From: Mesorhabditis belari
Taxonomy: Eukaryota; Nematoda; Chromadorea; Rhabditida; Rhabditidae
DNA length: 64,000 nt
Assembly (NCBI GenBank): GCA_958450365.1
Contig: CAUEEP010000724.1
Location: 186,001 to 250,000 of the forward strand
Direction: 5' to 3'
In this document: piece after piece, positions 12,001 to 22,500 of the stretch
Numbering within the stretch: position 1 is the stretch's first letter
Layout of the letters: every line of letters begins with the position of its first letter
Notes under the pieces: model-generated
The model's input: only the letters and a program-made list of their open reading frames with translations
The model's database searches: none
What the model was told of the DNA's origin: nothing
Position numbers and translations under genes: made by a program

Positions 12001-12147
12001 GATGGGTTTCATGTGCAGAAAGCCGGCGCACATGGTCGCCGTGAAGAGCATCGGCAACACGATGAATGGAAGCGGATGGCGTGAAATGAAGCGTCCATAG
12101 GCCTCGAAGAAGTGAGCGATAGGTCGCTCTATGCAGTCGAATCTCAT
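6033..12147 (-). CDS. Patched-related (PTR) multipass membrane protein, ~24 exons
   Basis: Member of the nematode patched-related (PTR) family of RND-type transporters with a sterol-sensing domain, acting in membranes and linked in the family to moulting and trafficking. Exon 1 (12147-11972) begins MRFDCIERPIAHFFEAYG and reaches the PITDAVYLFTP motif; exon 2 (11492-11387) continues in phase as VGAESKMERQ. Further exons: 9731-9603, 9559-9441, 9398-9328, 9288-9206, 9160-9052, 9000-8894, 8852-8732, 8694-8614, 8562-8411, 8370-8228, 8188-8008, 7961-7860, 7788-7466, 7424-7335, about 7298-7161, then five to seven short ones to the stop at 6033-6035. The sterol-sensing region (about 9000-8411) includes AVGVDNMFLMVSAVRRTPRT. 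A second conserved helix set carries SIGFSVDYSAHITYGY. The C-terminal helix block is FFKT/VFLAISIGLLHGLIFLPV, joined across a 39-bp intron. The frame looks intact. Both large 5' introns host transposons. The exact PTR paralogue is not assigned. Confidence 0.9.
9745..11361 (+). mobile_element. Tc1-like transposon with ~205-bp inverted repeats
   Basis: Lies in PTR intron 2. Left (9745-9955) and right (11145-11361) ends are inverted copies of each other, sharing ATACCTTTTTGGGATGCTCT and TCGAGCAATTTATTTAGTAT. Each end has an outer and an inner copy of GTCTTGACCGGT-like sequence, i.e. an IR/DR arrangement as in Tc3 and Sleeping Beauty type elements. The interior encodes a broken transposase. The left terminus is degraded relative to the right (…GACTGTA). 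Confidence 0.85.
9908..11116 (+). pseudogene. Tc1-family transposase, frameshifted
   Basis: Homology runs through several frames: a DNA-binding half (SRGHITVKDLMQLFRCSEK; then VSRRLIRAGLMARHVAKKHL), the first catalytic Asp in WANVVFADESKVKLF, a block KFGGRSVMLWG, the second Asp in LLYQDNALCHKSQ, and the Glu in SYSPDLNVIEHLW. The end is RGGPTKF then TAA. In-frame stops lie near 10138, 10495 and 10976. A GTAAG…TTAG stretch at 10601-10646 resembles an intron but does not restore frame. DD34E-type residues are all visible, so this is decay of a once complete gene. Confidence 0.85.
11557..11940. mobile_element. Foldback MITE with 6-bp TAGATT duplication
   Basis: 384 bp in PTR intron 1. Ends TGGTACTTTGGTGGTTGGGA and its complement pair for about 110 bp (including CCTTTTATCTA and ACTAAGCCAGGA). 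Flanked by TAGATT at 11551-11556 and 11941-11946. The target duplication is longer than TA, so it is not a Tc1/mariner MITE. No coding content. Confidence 0.82.
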
Positions 12148-12717
12148 CCGGTGGCACCTGAAAGAAAACGTAAAGATTCAGTAATTCGATGAAAAAAACA
12201 AAAGGAGAAGCAATTCAACGAAACCAATGCAAGAATTGAAATGCTTTGTTCTTAAGTTGACTGCATTGTTTAACCTAAAACTTCATTGAAAACGTTGTAA
12301 ACGCTCAATTCTTCGATTTCAAACACCAATATGTTCTAAAGAGCAAAGCAACAACAGATTAACATCTAAGAACAATGCTACAAAGTCGATAACAAATGGG
12401 ATGGTCGTAAATGAGAGGTATTCCACAAAAGAGCGAATATCAAGGAGGCTCTAGGTGACTTTCACTTGTCATCAGCCACCCGCGGGCACACAAATGCACA
12501 GGAAACGCGATATAGCGGCGGATTTAGGTCAGTGCAAGCAAAATTTATGCAAAAGAAAACAAACGTAAGAGATTGGTGCGGTTGATTTTTATAATTTTGA
12601 AGCTAGACGAACAACAATGGGAAATGGGAAAATTTTGCTTTCCTGCTGCTGGAAAGCGTTTCAATTTAATGCTTTGAAGCTATTTAGTTAAAGAAGTTAA
12701 GAAATTGAAAGGACTGG
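12148..12717. other. 5' flank of the PTR gene
   Basis: No exon or repeat family recognised. Probably holds the PTR promoter; no clear core elements can be named. Confidence 0.4.
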
Positions 12718-12908
12718 CTACTTTACGCCAAATTTTTTCCCCTACTCGCATAACTTTCCTCTAAGAATTGTAAGTGGGTCAATCTTTATGATTTTAGTGT
12801 CATTTTGTAGATTTCAACAAGGTGCAACAAAATCAACAAAAATCATAAAGATTGGCCCACTTAGAAGAAAGTTATGGAGAGTTGCGCAAAAAATTTGGCG
12901 CAAAGTAG
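12718..12908. mobile_element. Palindromic MITE (family A), copy 1
   Basis: Inverted halves CTACTTTACGCCAAATTTTT / AAAAAATTTGGCGCAAAGTAG surround mirrored AATCTTTATGATTTTAGTG and ATCATAAAGATTGGCCCACT. Same family as 13591-13778 and 13889-14087. Confidence 0.8.
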
Positions 12909-13590
12909 TCACTCCCAAATTGAAAATTGTTACAAAAGATCAACAATGCAGCACAAAAGTTGGAAAACGACTTTTGTGAAACTTTAAAAAACTCGCATCA
13001 AATCATCGCAGGCAAATCTAAATCGATAGGGATTGGCAGAAAGTCTTTTAATATGTTGGTGAGGAGATTGTGTGATCCGTGAGTCACAAAAGCCCTCAGG
13101 GGCAATTCACAATGGGTGAAGAAAGAGAGAAAAGCCGGTTTTTGACGTTCCCCCTTTTGCACTTTCCTTTTATAAGCATAGACACACATTAAAGCAAGTC
13201 ACTCTCCATGTCAACCACCATTTAGCATTCACAATTTGTTACAGGTCAACAAATAACAATAACAAGACCATGGCTGACAGTGAAACGTGAAAAATTTGCT
13301 CTAGGTAAAAACTGAAAGTAGACGTTGTCCTTGCTTCAAGTAAAGTTGAATCTAATCCGAAAAGTGCCACTTGTATAAATAAAACATGAAAACCAAAAAC
13401 GGGGGAAAGTTCAAGACATGAAAACCAAAAACGCTTGAAATCGAACGATACAAAAACTTCAGAAAACTGAAGAAACTTTATCCCCGCCTGCCCCCTTTTT
13501 AAAAATGTACTTAAAAGTCAGATTCCTCATAGCCGAAAATCCCCGGGATCAAACTATCGCGCGCAAAACATGAATACTTTGCTTTTTAGT
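12909..13590. other. Intergenic, nothing supported
   Basis: A short duplicated phrase (CATGAAAACCAAAAACG, near 13386 and 13418) is the only visible structure. Confidence 0.4.
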
Positions 13591-13778
13591 GGGGTAGGCT
13601 AGTTTGCGCAACAGGGTCATTTGCCCAACTCGCCATAACTTTCTTCTAAGTGGGTCAATCTTTATGATTTTGGTTTCATTTTGTTGCACTTATTGAGATC
13701 TACAAAATGAAACCAAAATCATAAAGAAAATTATAGCGAGTTGCGCAAATAACCCTGTTGCGGAAACTAGCCTACCCC
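13591..13778. mobile_element. Palindromic MITE (family A), copy 2
   Basis: GGGGTAGGCTAGTTTGCGCA at the left pairs with the complement at the right (…AACTAGCCTACCCC). Centre: AGATCTACAAAATGAAACC and its mirror. Near-perfect hairpin of about 188 bp. Confidence 0.85.
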
Positions 13779-13888
13779 AGAATTTAAGCACTTATCAACC
13801 GCCAATTTTGTTTATTTAGGTCTATTAAAGTGTTTTCTACTTAAAAAAACCAAGAAATCTATAAAAGCAGAAGGAAAACATAAACAAA

Positions 13889-14087
13889 GGGGTAAGCTAG
13901 TTTCCACAATTTTTTTGCGCAACTCGCCATAACTTTGTTCTAAGTGAGCTAATCTTTATGATTTTGGTTTCATTTTGTTACACTTGTTGAGATCTACAAA
14001 ATGAAACCAAAATCATAAAGAAAGTTATGGCGAGTTGCGCAAATGACCCTGTTGCGCAAAAAATTTGGCGCAAAGTAGCCTATCCCC
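13889..14087. mobile_element. Palindromic MITE (family A), copy 3
   Basis: Closely matches copy 2 (GGGGTAAGCTAGTTTCC … TAGCCTATCCCC), but its right half carries the CAAAAAATTTGGCGCAAAGT block otherwise seen in copy 1. It is therefore intermediate between the two. Confidence 0.85.
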
Positions 14088-14575
14088 TTTTAGCCGATAG
14101 AGTAAACGTAAACACGGAGCGTCGCGTTTGCGCACAGACGGACGTCTCTTCTGCTTTATATATAGTAGATTTCATGGGCCGCAAGCCAAAAACAAAAATT
14201 GCGCCGAGTTATACGTTAACGTTATACCGGTTTTGTTTGTTAATACAATTTTAAAATCTTTTTTAAAACGCACCTATAATGATTAAAGGTCTTACGAAAT
14301 GCATCTTCCACAAAGAAACACCAACGGTAAACTAAATACAGTTGAGTAAACTAAATACCAACAAAGAACCGCGTGCTAAGCACTTAAGCAACGATGTTTG
14401 CACTTAAAAACATTTAGTCATTGTGATTGAACTTAAATTGAACGTCATCAAAAAAACAAGGTAAAGTCTCAATAAAATACAGTCATGTGCCATACAGTCA
14501 TGTGTCTTTTCACATTCAATTTTCTTTGATAAAGCTCATGGTTATCTTTAAGCTATTAGTAGTTCTAGTTACATA
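14088..14575. other. Intergenic; short dispersed GCGCACAGACGGA motif
   Basis: A segment around 14123-14170 (TGCGCACAGACGGACG … CTTCTGCTTT … ATAGTAGATT) recurs at 43697-43744. No exon is supported. Confidence 0.45.
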
Positions 14576-15279
14576 CAGTGGTCCACAAAAGTATTGTCCC
14601 ATTGCCATCTAAAAGTTTCTTTCGTACGAAAATCTTGCAAAATAACGATATTCCCAAAAAGTGTAGGGTATTTTGCTTACCCATAATACTCTACTTTTCA
14701 AGATTATAAGATTTATCCGTATACATTGCAGAAAAATTAGAGTATAAAACAAAAACAATAAGTTACTTAACAAATCCACAAAAGTAATGTCCTTCTTTTG
14801 TGGTTGTGATTGGTCGTCGGCCATTCTTGAGGCCTCGATGAAGGTTTCGGTCGACTTTTGATTGAGAAAGAATGCGGCGCACCGTCCTTCTCGAGCAATT
14901 TAAGAGGGTTGGCCACATTCTTTTCCCGCATCCCATTTTCCCGGGCCTTGGCGATTCGGAGTGTCAAGGTTTTTCTTGCCAGCCATCTAAATAATAAAAT
15001 AAAATACATTTAATGTTCATAGAACGCGAAAATCAAAAGAATAATCAAGGAAAACATCAATGGGACATTACTTTTGTGGATTTGTTAAGTAACTTATTGT
15101 TTTTGTTTTATACTCTAATTTTTCTGCAATGTATACGGATAAATCTTATAATCTTGAAAAGTAGAGTATTATGGGTAAGCAAAATGGCCTACACTTTTTG
15201 GGAATATCGTTATTTTGCAAGATTTTCGTACGAAAGAAACTTTTGGATGGCAATGGGACAATACTTTTGTGGACCACTG
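14576..15279. mobile_element. Internally deleted Tc1-like element, ~215-bp TIRs
   Basis: Ends CAGTGGTCCACAAAAGTATT and complement, flanked by TA (14574-14575, 15280-15281). The inverted arms reach about 14790 and 15061. Each inner end repeats the tip motif (TCCACAAAAGTAATGTCC), giving an IR/DR layout. Only a transposase stub is left inside. Confidence 0.87.
14785..14985 (-). pseudogene. N-terminal stub of a Tc1-like transposase
   Basis: Reading the minus strand inside the element gives MAGKKNLDTPNRQGPGK, then, after frame changes, IAKARENGMREKNVANPLKL and KDGAPHSFSIKSRPKPSS. This resembles the DNA-binding start of a Tc1-family transposase. It ends in the right arm. The identification rests mostly on position. 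Confidence 0.45.
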
Positions 15280-15640
15280 TAAATATATGTACCATTTATT
15301 TACACAAACTTTATCGCTATACAACACTTATTCATCGAGAAAAAAATATAATTGTCAAAACACCCCTGAAAATCGTGGTGCAAAAGACTTTTCACACAAA
15401 ACAAAATTAAGCTTTAATCAATATTTAGTCGCTCCTCCTTTCGCCAAAAGTACTTTTTTTAATATGAGTAGGCATCGATGCAATTAATTCATCAAGAATT
15501 CCAGGTCCAATCGTCCTCCAAATTTTTCTGATGTAAAATCATAGCTCGACTTTAGAATTGAATCGTTTTCCTCGCAATTTCGATTTCAAATCTTTTCGCG
15601 GCGCAATCAAAGATTTTTAGTTATTTTTGACCGGGTTATA
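15280..15640. other. Spacer between two transposons
   Basis: No gene or repeat recognised. Confidence 0.4.
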
Positions 15641-16204
15641 TTAGGTGTGTGAAAAAGTAATCGACGTTTTTGTATTTTTATCTGATGACCAAATAAGACG
15701 CTGTCTTCTCGAAAACCCTCGTTCAACCTCTTCAGAAATAGGCCTTACATTAAATTGTGATGGGTCAACCGTAAGGAAACGCTTGAATGCCATGAATTTT
15801 ATCAAAAGTTGGACAAATGGATACCGCATGAACGATAACGCGCGACCACATGTCTCTTTACATACTCGACAAAAAATCCAGAGTGTTGGATGGGAGGTTT
15901 TACCACATCCACCTTATAGTTCAGACCTTTCTCCATCTGATTATTATTTATTTTTGTCTCTGTCTAACTTTTTGGCCAATAAACGGTTCAATTCCGAAGA
16001 AGATGTCAAAACCGAGATTGATCTTTTCTTCGCCTCTAAGGACCAAGATTTTTATTATCGTGGAATGTCTTTACTTGTAGAACGTTGGCAAAAGGTTGTT
16101 CTTTCGAATGGTGATTACTTCGTTGAATAAAAATTATTTTAACGAAACTTATGGTCTTTTATATTTAAACGTTAAAAACGTGGATTACTTTTTCACACAC
16201 CTAA
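15641..16204 (+). mobile_element. Internally deleted mariner, 564 bp
   Basis: TIRs TTAGGTGTGTGAAAAAGTAA / complement, TA at 15639-15640 and 16205-16206. Carries an open but shortened transposase frame. Confidence 0.9.
15645..16130 (+). pseudogene. Mariner transposase lacking its middle (161 codons)
   Basis: The frame runs from the 5' TIR. Residues 14-52 match the second helix-turn-helix (STSSEIGLTLNCDGSTVRKR). It then jumps at about residue 62 straight to the second catalytic block MNDNARPHVS, the third block PPYSSDLSPSDYYLF and the C-terminus RWQKVVLSNGDYFVE. The first catalytic Asp block and the WVPHEL linker are missing. The frame is still open, so the deletion may be recent or was selected to stay in frame; it cannot be catalytic. 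Confidence 0.88.
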
Positions 16205-17759
16205 TACTATCAATGGACATTTCTGTTTCAAATTTCCAACGATTATAGATATTTTAGAACAAATTCAAATTTCTTATTTTACGATTCTACGACAATATTT
16301 CCACAAGAAAAGCTTCTTTCACATTTTCTTGGTTTCACATTTTCTTGATTTCACATTTTAGTCGTTTGAAAGGGGTGTTCATTCAAGCTACTCAAATTTC
16401 ACACACTCTTCCATGAGAATGAGAACTAGAAAGAAATCCACTTGAGGCAGATGCACAGATTTGCGTGATTTACATTAAACAATGATCTTTTTGTTGAGTT
16501 TTTGTGTGTTTGATGAACATTGTTGATTAGAGTGTTTCCCTTTGCGTTTGATGAACATTGTTGATTAGAGTGTGTCCCTTCTCTTGTAATTCAAACTAAT
16601 ACGCACAGTATTACAGTACTTTGAGGGTTCGTAACCATTTTCTACAAATCCTTTTACACCTTTTATACTTTTAGTACAATTTTAACATCATTTTAGCACA
16701 ATTTTAACATCCTTTTACACCATTTTTCATTCTTGTTTTAACGGTGTTTGAAATTACTCAAAAAAACTCGAACTTTCTTTCAATTTTTCCTTAGTCTCAG
16801 TCAGTGGTCTCTAGAATTTCCTCATTTCATCGAATGAATCCTTTGGCCGGCACATTGAGTGCATCTCATTTCACTGGCACTTCCCTTGTCTCTCCTGCCC
16901 TTCATCCCTTCACTAACCGGCCATGTGTCCCTTTTCTCTGTATTCCCCTTTTCCCCCAATTCCCTCCGGGAATCGCCCCGTTCTCTCCATTTGTTGTGTT
17001 CACTTGTGTGGCTGGCTGCTGGGGAGGGGTGGAGAAAAGGGCTCTATATTGATCCCTTCCACTACACGGACTTGTTTACCACTCTTGCATTCCCCTCTCT
17101 CTCTCTTTCCGCTTTTAAATCATCCATCGATCAATGGAGTGGCCTTGTTAAAGGCTTACACTAGCCAGTCACCAATCGTTTTTTGAAAGATCTTTCTAAT
17201 TGAAAAAACTTCGTAAATTTTTGAGTCTACTTCTTTTTACTGTTCTTATAGTTTATAGATTTTTAAAGTTATCCAAATCAAATCCAAATTTCAAACTAAA
17301 TCAAATCTAAATCAAATCAAAATAAATCAAATTCAAATTTCAAACTAAATCAAATCCAAATTTTAAACTAAAACAAATCCAAATTTCTTCAAATCAAATC
17401 CAAATCAATTCAAACCTTTGAGCCCTTTAGTTGTAGAAACTTGTACTGAATTTACTTATCATTAAATCTATTAAGATGTATATTTTAAAATCATCTTTAA
17501 AATCTCTTTAAAATAATCTTTAACTTTCAAATTCTTTCCATTCAATACTCTCAGCTGTTTCACGTTATCTTACACTTTTTTTTGCTATTTTTTTTGCGGT
17601 GTCATTCAAATTTCGCAATCTCACCCACCTTTTTTCCCGCGTACTTGATTTGTATTGAATTTTACTGAAATATTTGAAATAGTATAAGACGATTCTGACT
17701 TTGAATACTTGTTTGCAATTGTTGAAACACTGCTTTACTCTAATTTTTGGGAGTAAAAC
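16205..17759. other. Intergenic, low-complexity
   Basis: Includes a duplicated GTTTGATGAACATTGTTGATTAGAGTGT (16508 and 16548), a pyrimidine-rich block (16800-17110) and a CAAATCCAAATTTCAAACT repeat (17275-17410). Open frames in the pyrimidine-rich block show no family features. No exon supported. Confidence 0.45.
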
Positions 17760-17875
17760 AGTGTTTTTGGGAGTAAAGGAGTACTTTGTCCTGGGAGTAC
17801 GTTGTTCTGGGAGTACTTTGTTCTGGGAGTACGTTGTTCTGGGAGTACGTTGTTCTGAGAGTACTTTGTTCTCAA
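17760..17875. repeat. Minisatellite, GGGAGTACGTTGTTCT unit (16 bp)
   Basis: About five copies of TTCTGGGAGTACGTTG. Confidence 0.85.
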
Positions 17876-18012
17876 AAAAAGTGGAAACGTATCTTTTTGG
17901 TGCACTAAATCCGCATCACAGCAATGCTCTGCAATCAAAAAATGAAAAAATTAGTACATCAGAAAGGGTACGCTTAGGATTTGAGTCAAAATACACACTC
18001 GAACTTGAGTTA

Positions 18013-18172
18013 GGTACTCGTACTGTACTGTACTCATACTGTACTGTACTCGTACTGTACTGTACTAGTACTCGTACTGTACTGTACTAGTACTCGTACT
18101 GTACTAGTACTCGTACTGTACTAGTACTCGTACTGTACTAGTACTCGTACTGTACTCGTACTATACTAAGTG
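18013..18172. repeat. Microsatellite of GTACT/CGTACT
   Basis: Alternating TACTCGTACTGTACTAGTAC units; self-complementary (GTAC, AGTACT). Confidence 0.85.
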
Positions 18173-18284
18173 CTGTTTTTCTGGAGACGAGCACAAGACC
18201 GTAACTTTTTCTGAATGGGATAAATGAGGATGATCAAAAAAAAAGTGCCCATCGACAAGCAGGAATGTTTTAAAAGCGATTTTC

Positions 18285-18362
18285 AGACGATGGCCTGGCC
18301 TGGCCTTACTCCTGAGTAGCCCGGCCTTACTCCTGACTAGCCTGGCCTTACTCCTGACTCAA
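18285..18362. repeat. Short tandem repeat GGCCTTACTCCTGA
   Basis: Three copies of a ~23-bp unit. Confidence 0.75.
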
Positions 18363-19219
18363 GCTTAAAACATACGAAGCTAAAGCAATCAAGAAATGAA
18401 CGAACCGACAAATAGATCTTGGTCAGACAATCCAGACATCTAAAGGATGACAATTAGAACCCTGATCGGTACAGATTCTTGCCTTTTTGAGCATCTCAAG
18501 TGTTGCCCATTCCCCCCTTTCCTTCACTCGGAATTTGTTCCTTTTTTGCTTATTTCTTTAGCTTTTGTTTGAAGGGGCTCTCAATCCGTTCTCTCATTTT
18601 TTTTCCTTTCCCTTTTTCGTTCCCCCTTCGGGCCCTCGCCTCTTTTTTCAGATGACAAACGGCTTTTCGATTTCACTCCAACCCCATCAAAACCTCATTC
18701 CTTTCATGGGTTTAAGCAATTTTTCAATTTTTCTTTTGAATATCGATTGATTGTTTGTTGTTATCGATTGTTATAGATTATTACTAAATTTGTTATCGAT
18801 TGTCATTAAGTTTGTTATTGATTGTTATTAAGTATCGATTGTTATTAAGCTTTTAAATATGATCCTTTATTATATTTTCTTCATTAGCATTTAGATGAGC
18901 TAACAGATTTCTTATTTTTAGAGTTAGAGCTAGTTAGAGAGATTTCGAGATTTCTTAATATCAGCTTTTGCTTATTTCTTTGGCTTAGCGTAAATCTTGT
19001 AATGGTTAGATTGCTAATGGCAAAGGGACGGGATATCAAATGTCCGATAACGAATTTCAGAAATGTGTCAAAATGTCAGAAACGAATGTCCCCATAATGA
19101 CAATGCAGCGTTTTGCGTGGTCTAGCTTTGAACACATTTTTCTGACACAATCATTTTCATAAAGGCCATTCTTCTTGTGAGAAAATGATTAACAAACAAG
19201 TATTGTGCTAGAAATTGTT
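18363..19219. other. Intergenic upstream of the MAP1-like gene; solo MITE half
   Basis: 18996-19041 carries TTAGATTGCTAATGGCAAAGGGACGGGATATC, one arm of the foldback element found at 20376-20604 and 55059-55341. The rest has no supported feature; the promoter of the plus-strand gene is expected here. Confidence 0.5.
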
Positions 19220-19437
19220 TGCTAGGGCTCAAAGCAGAATGCTCAAAGCAGAATGCTCAAAGCAGAATGCTCAAAGCAGAATGCTCAAAGCAGAATGCTC
19301 AAAGCTGCTAGGGCTCAAAGCTGCTAGGGCTCAAAGCTGCTAGGGCTCAAAGCTGCTAGGGCTCAAAGCTGCTAGGGCTCAAAGCTGCTAGGGCTCAAAG
19401 CTGCTAGGGCTCAAAGCTGCTAGGGCTCAAAGCATGA
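19220..19437. repeat. Two abutting minisatellites sharing CTCAAAGC
   Basis: Six copies of a 14-bp AGAATGCTCAAAGC unit pass directly into about nine copies of a 16-bp GCTAGGGCTCAAAGCT unit. The shared core suggests the second grew out of the first. Confidence 0.88.
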
Positions 19438-19526
19438 TATGCTCTTTTTCTTTTATGCAATCATTTTTATACTTAATTTTGGATAATTTCTATACGATTC
19501 TGTTTTACCTGGACATTTAAATATCC

Positions 19527-19539
19527 TTTTTTTTCAGAG
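19527..19539 (+). promoter_or_regulatory. Probable spliced-leader acceptor before the MAP1-like ATG
   Basis: TTTTTTTTCAG followed by AG and then the ATG at 19540. A canonical nematode acceptor two bases from the start codon, with no supported upstream exon, suggests SL trans-splicing. Confidence 0.6.
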
Positions 19540-22500
19540 ATGGCTTTTCTTCCGGTGAGCGATCGCGAGAGTGCTTGGGTTTTCCTAACAGGTTTGCTAA
19601 AACAAAACAAAACAATCGTATAACAATAATAGCCAGCCTTTAATATGAAAATAATCTCAACATTTTTCTTTTCTAGACGGTGACACTGAGGCGGCCGTGC
19701 TCGATTTGAATGGGATTTATGTGATTCTCGATGGAGGAACACAGCCAATCGAGATGATCTCATTGTTTCGGTATGGGGGAAATTCAAGTATCAGACAGAT
19801 AGACTCAAATATTGCGTTATTAACAAGTCTTAGACAAGTCTTAAACAAGTCTTAAACAAGTCTTAACAAGTCCTAAGCCTAAGCGATCTTAAAAGTGGGC
19901 CTTGTTATCGCATTTTGATTGTATCAATCCTGGTGTACTGTAGCGAAACGAAACTTTTTATGAACACTGTCTGTAGTCGAACAACATCAAGGAGCTTTAA
20001 TTGTGCAGTCTGAAGATATGTGTCGTCTATAGGTACTATCTATATGTACTATCTATATGTACTATCTATATGTATAGTCTGAAGATCGATACAGTAAGCC
20101 CTGTACACTGCTAGAGTAAAGCGTTAGTATTCTCAGTATGACAATAGTATAGTTACAGTATGACTACAGTAAGCCTACAGTAAGCCTAATATATGCCTAA
20201 AGTCTCTTTTCAGAAATCCCGAGTTGGCCGTTTTGTCGACCGCCTCAAATAACACCCTTTCGAATGTGTTGGCGCTGAATGAGAGACAGGTATCGAAATT
20301 ATTTTAACTACAAATCTGAACATAACTACAGTATGACTACAGTAAGCTCATGCAGTATATCCAAATTTTATAAATTGTGAGACAGTTGATACCCGTCCCG
20401 CCTCTTTGCCATTGGCAATCCAACTTTGAACTCAAATATCTTGGTGTTGAGCTGTCCAATCTAAACAGTTTTTGTACCAATCGATAGAGAAAGACTTGGC
20501 GAATCTAATGATACCAAAAATATTTGAATTGAACACCCCAACATCAAGATATCTGAGTTCAAAGTTGGATTGCCAATGGCAAAGGGACGGGATATCAAAT
20601 GTCCGTACTTCTAGCGACATATCAAATGTCCGAATGTCATGTCCGTATATTTTCAGGGAAACGTACCAGTGTTGGGCCGTGTTCCGCGTGTTTCCTCAAA
20701 TCATAAAGGCCAAACAGCCGATCTTCTTCAAAGGACTTTTGCCAACAAAACGCGAATCGTCCCCTCAAAACCCGTTGATGTCAAGAAGATTGAAGCGACC
20801 ACCGTTTTTAAGGTTTGTGGTTTGCGAGGATCAATCGATTAGACTTCTAAAATTGCCTTGAATAACAAATCTAAGAATTTAAGAAAAGCTGTAAGTACTT
20901 GAAACAATAGATTATCACAGTGTCAATAAGAAAATCACACAATCGTTTCTTATTGCTAGCTCGTGAAACTTTGCTTACTGTATTGTAGCTGGCCTATACT
21001 GTAGCTGATCTATACTGTAACCGAGCTATACTGTAGCTGATCTATACTGTAGCTGGCCTATACTGTAGCTGATCTATACTGTAGCTGGCCTATACTGTAG
21101 CTGATCTATACTGTAGCTGGCCTATACTGTAACCGTGCTATAATGTAGCTGATCTATACTGTACCCGATCTATACTGTAGCTGATCTATACTGTAGCTGG
21201 CCTATACTGTAGCTGATCTATACTGTAGCTGATCTATACCGTAGCTGATCTATCTGTAGCCGATCTATATTGTAGCTCGCCTATACTATAGCCGATCTAT
21301 ACTGTAGCTGTTGTCTTTTAGAAAGCTTATCTAGGTCTAAGTACCTATCTATCCATTAAAATCTTTAAAGATACTTAGAAATTCCAATTTACAACAGATT
21401 ACGGTAACAAATTTCCTTATAGAGCTACCGTACCGGCACCCTAGAAGTGTTCGTGTTGAGTGGAGAGCAAAAAGAGGTTGAGAATTTGCAAAAAGCTGTC
21501 GATGGAGGTGATGAGCAAAAGGTGGGATTAGAAATTTAGATATATTTAAATTTAGATATCAAATATATATATTGGAGTATATATATTGAATATCTGGATC
21601 TAAAATTAGCTATAAGTTTCTAGATTCTGGAGGCAGCTCGCGCGGCAACTCTCATCACGTTGATCGTTTATATCCCCGTGGAAAGTGATCGACTGGTGAA
21701 AAGGATTTTGCACACAGGTGGATAAAGATCTAATACATAGTACGAATTTGCAATTAGCATAGCTTTTCTAAGAGTACTGTACTGTTTTGTAACTGTTTTG
21801 CACTCGGAATTGAACCCTCAACCCTGCAATAGCCTTTAACTTGAATACAGTAGGCTTTAACTTCAAGTTCAAGCCTCTAGATTGAATATAGTAGCCTTTA
21901 ACTTGGATATAGTAGCCTTTAACTTCAAGTTTAAGCCTTTAACTTGAATATAGTAGCCTTTAACTTCAAGTTCAAGCCTTTAACTTCAATACAGTAGCCT
22001 TTAACTTCAATATAGTAGCCTTTAACTTCAACTCCAAGCCTTTAACTTCAATACAGTAGCCTTTAACTTCAATATAGTAGCCTTTAACTTCAACTCCAAG
22101 CCTTTAACTTCAATATAGTAGCCTTTAACTTCAACTCCAAGCCTTTAACTTCAATATAGTAGCCTTTAACTTCAACTCCAAGCCTTTAACTTCAATATAG
22201 TAGCCTTTAACTTCAAGTTCAAGCCTCTGACTTCAAGTTCAAGCCTTTAACTTGGATATAGTAGCCTTTAACTTCAATATAGTAGCCTTTAACTTCAAGT
22301 TCAAGCCTTTAACTTCAACTCCAAGCCTTTAACTTCAATACAGTACTATTCCAAGTTGCATATTATCTATATTCAAATTTCTAGGCAATGCTGACTACGA
22401 GAAGATCGTGCAAGCGGTGGACAAATTGAAGACGCTTCCTCTTGTCACCGAGCCAACGATCACCGTTGAACAGTACAGAAAGGGTGGAGTGGCGAAACCA

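Noticed and set aside
16804..17186. Three overlapping plus-strand frames of 82-101 codons
   Set aside because: Pyrimidine-rich DNA giving Ser/Pro/Phe/Leu in every frame; no family motif or splice support.
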